Shown one piece after another: positions 63,073 to 64,000 of a stretch of DNA of 64,000 bases. The notes below the pieces were generated by a model. That model had not been told where the DNA came from and did no database searches. It saw only the letters and a list, made by a program, of their open reading frames with translations. Location: the NCBI GenBank assembly GCA_028868535.1, contig JAGWUH010000008.1, forward strand, positions 38,218 through 102,217, read 5' to 3'. The translations under genes and the position numbers were made by a program. The DNA comes from Sphingomonadales bacterium (GTDB lineage Bacteria; Pseudomonadota; Alphaproteobacteria; Sphingomonadales; Sphingomonadaceae). The stretch's first letter is position 1, and each line of letters opens with the position of its first letter.

Positions 63073-63837
63073 ATGCGCTACGAGATTTCCGGAACGGTGA
63101 TGCAGACGGTGTCGATCGACCTGGTGCCGGGGGAGACGGTGTTCAGCCAGACCGCGAGCATGGCGTGGATGTCGGATTCGATCCGCATGGACACGCATAC
63201 TGGCGGCGGGCTGATGGCCGGGCTGAAGCGCGTGTTTTCCGGTGGCGGGCTGTTCATCACCGAATTCACCGCCGACCGGCCGGGGCATGTGGCGTTTGCG
63301 CCGCGGTTTCCGGGGCAGATCGTGCCGGTGCAACTGGCGGCGGGGGAATCGCTGGTGTGCCGCAAGGAGACGTTCCTGTGCGCGGAGAAGTCGGTGACGC
63401 TGGACATCTTCTTCCAGCAGCGGCTGGGGGCGGGGTTCTTTGCCGGCGAGGGGTTCATCCTGCAGAAGGTGACCGGGCCGGGGACGGTGTTCCTCGACCT
63501 GTCGGGCGAGGTGGTGGAGAAGGAACTGGCGCCGGGTGAGCGGCTGCTGGTCCATGCCGGGCATATCGGGATGCAGGACCCATCGGTTTCGATCGACATC
63601 CAGATGCTGCGCGGTTTCCGCAATATCCTGTTCGGCGGCGAAGGGCTGTTCCTGGCGACGCTGACCGGGCCGGGGCGGGTGTGGCTGCAATCGATGCCGA
63701 TCATGAACCTGGCAGAGGAAGTGGCGCGCTATATGCCGCAGGGCAGTGGCGAAGGCGGCGGTGGCCGGGTGCTGCAGGCGGGCGCCGGCGCGGCGGTGGT
63801 GGGCGGCATTCTGGGCAGCCTGCTGGGGGATTCGTGA
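63073..63837 (+). CDS. AIM24 / TIGR00266 family protein
   Basis: The 254-aa protein has the beta-rich AIM24 pattern: MRYEISGTVMQTVSIDLVPGETVFSQTASMAWMSDSIRMDTHTGGGLMAGLKRVFSGGGLFITEFTA and GEGFILQKVTGPGTVFLDLSGEVVEKEL. A Gly-rich hydrophobic C-terminus follows (AGAGAAVVGGILGSLLG). The bacterial role is unknown; the yeast namesake affects mitochondrial membranes. AGGAGG lies 7 bp upstream of ATG 63073. It overlaps the next gene as GTGA. Confidence 0.92.
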   Translation: MRYEISGTVMQTVSIDLVPGETVFSQTASMAWMSDSIRMDTHTGGGLMAGLKRVFSGGGLFITEFTADRPGHVAFAPRFPGQIVPVQLAAGESLVCRKETFLCAEKSVTLDIFFQQRLGAGFFAGEGFILQKVTGPGTVFLDLSGEVVEKELAPGERLLVHAGHIGMQDPSVSIDIQMLRGFRNILFGGEGLFLATLTGPGRVWLQSMPIMNLAEEVARYMPQGSGEGGGGRVLQAGAGAAVVGGILGSLLGDS

Positions 63838-64000
63838 GCTTGGCCGAGGTGCGCACCGAGACTGTGGCGGGGTTCGGCGGGGCCGCGCTGGCGGTGCATC
63901 GGCTGGGTTCCGGGCGACCGGTGGTGTTGCTGCACGGGCTGTTTTCCAACGCCAACGTCAACTGGATCAAGTACGGCCACGCGGCCCGGCTGGCCGAGGC
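63834..64000 (+). CDS. alpha/beta hydrolase, 5' part (runs off window)
   Basis: GTG 63834 overlaps the AIM24 stop (GTGA) and opens a frame that continues to the window end. The 55 visible residues include RPVVLLHGLFSNANVNWIKYGHAARLAE, the oxyanion-hole strand of an alpha/beta hydrolase. The nucleophile elbow and other catalytic residues lie beyond the window. Coupling to AIM24 suggests co-expression. Confidence 0.8.
   Translation, partial: MSLAEVRTETVAGFGGAALAVHRLGSGRPVVLLHGLFSNANVNWIKYGHAARLAE

Noticed and set aside
1-64000. Search for CRISPR arrays, transposases, integrases and phage genes
   Set aside because: No regularly spaced repeats and no recognisable mobile-element proteins were found.

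Overview
The window is a high-GC alphaproteobacterial chromosome segment, most likely from the Sphingomonadales (Novosphingobium-like). Evidence includes a circularly permuted two-piece ssrA gene encoding the tag ANDNEALALVA, several alphaproteobacterial families (FYDLN-acid protein, DUF2794, DUF2066 next to an Hda-like ATPase), the order ffh-rpsP-rimM-trmD-rplS, and a catabolic cluster with a TonB-dependent receptor, P450, Rieske oxygenase and CaiB-type CoA-transferases. Genes are densely packed, many with 4-bp ATGA or GTGA overlaps. I see no transposase, integrase, phage gene or CRISPR array.

Region 1 (1-16977) is accessory catabolism. A minus-strand operon (8325 to 807) encodes an amidohydrolase, a Rieske oxygenase alpha subunit, an SDR, two CaiB/BaiF CoA-transferases, a luciferase-like monooxygenase and an alpha/beta hydrolase. 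It diverges from a plus-strand operon (8648 to 14763) with a [2Fe-2S] ferredoxin, a P450, an SDR, a TonB-dependent receptor and an uncharacterised 352-aa protein. A second hydrolase, an SDR and a flavin reductase follow on the minus strand. Together they look like uptake, oxygenation and CoA-dependent breakdown of a hydrophobic, perhaps cyclic, compound; the substrate cannot be read from the sequence.

Region 2 (17185-22626) carries an acylating aldehyde dehydrogenase followed by a valine/isobutyryl-CoA module: acyl-CoA dehydrogenase, 3-hydroxyisobutyryl-CoA hydrolase, enoyl-CoA hydratase and 3-hydroxyisobutyrate dehydrogenase. Region 3 (22631-31874) contains a LacI regulator, an SDR, a NUDIX hydrolase, two TPM proteins with LemA, mscL, the permuted tmRNA gene, malate synthase G and a membrane-anchored PilZ protein.

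Region 4 (31907-40957) is core: rsmA, pdxA, surA and lptD on the minus strand (surA and lptD both serve outer-membrane biogenesis), then pepA, holC and ndk on the plus strand and a TorF-type porin on the minus strand. Region 5 (41104-46017) contains an aldehyde dehydrogenase with an AcoR-like regulator that lacks the AAA+ domain, and two divergent fatty-acid-hydroxylase-fold paralogues. Both subregions contain matched pairs of palindromes that look like operators.

Region 6 (46076-53671) is again core: purN, purM, DUF2066, hda, cysE, DUF2794, cmk, CBU_0592-type protein, aroA and the FYDLN protein. Region 7 (53830-64000) holds tRNA-Ala(GGC), ffh, rpsP and rimM, then a vapBC-type toxin-antitoxin pair inserted ahead of trmD and rplS. 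It continues with a DPP-IV-like peptidase, asd, a 145-bp inverted-repeat element, an orphan ParA, an AIM24-family protein and the start of another hydrolase.

The most unusual points are the toxin-antitoxin module wired by stop/start overlaps into the trmD ribosomal operon, the two families of paired palindromes in Region 5, the 145-bp inverted repeat after asd, and a possible non-orthologous semialdehyde dehydrogenase in the valine module.
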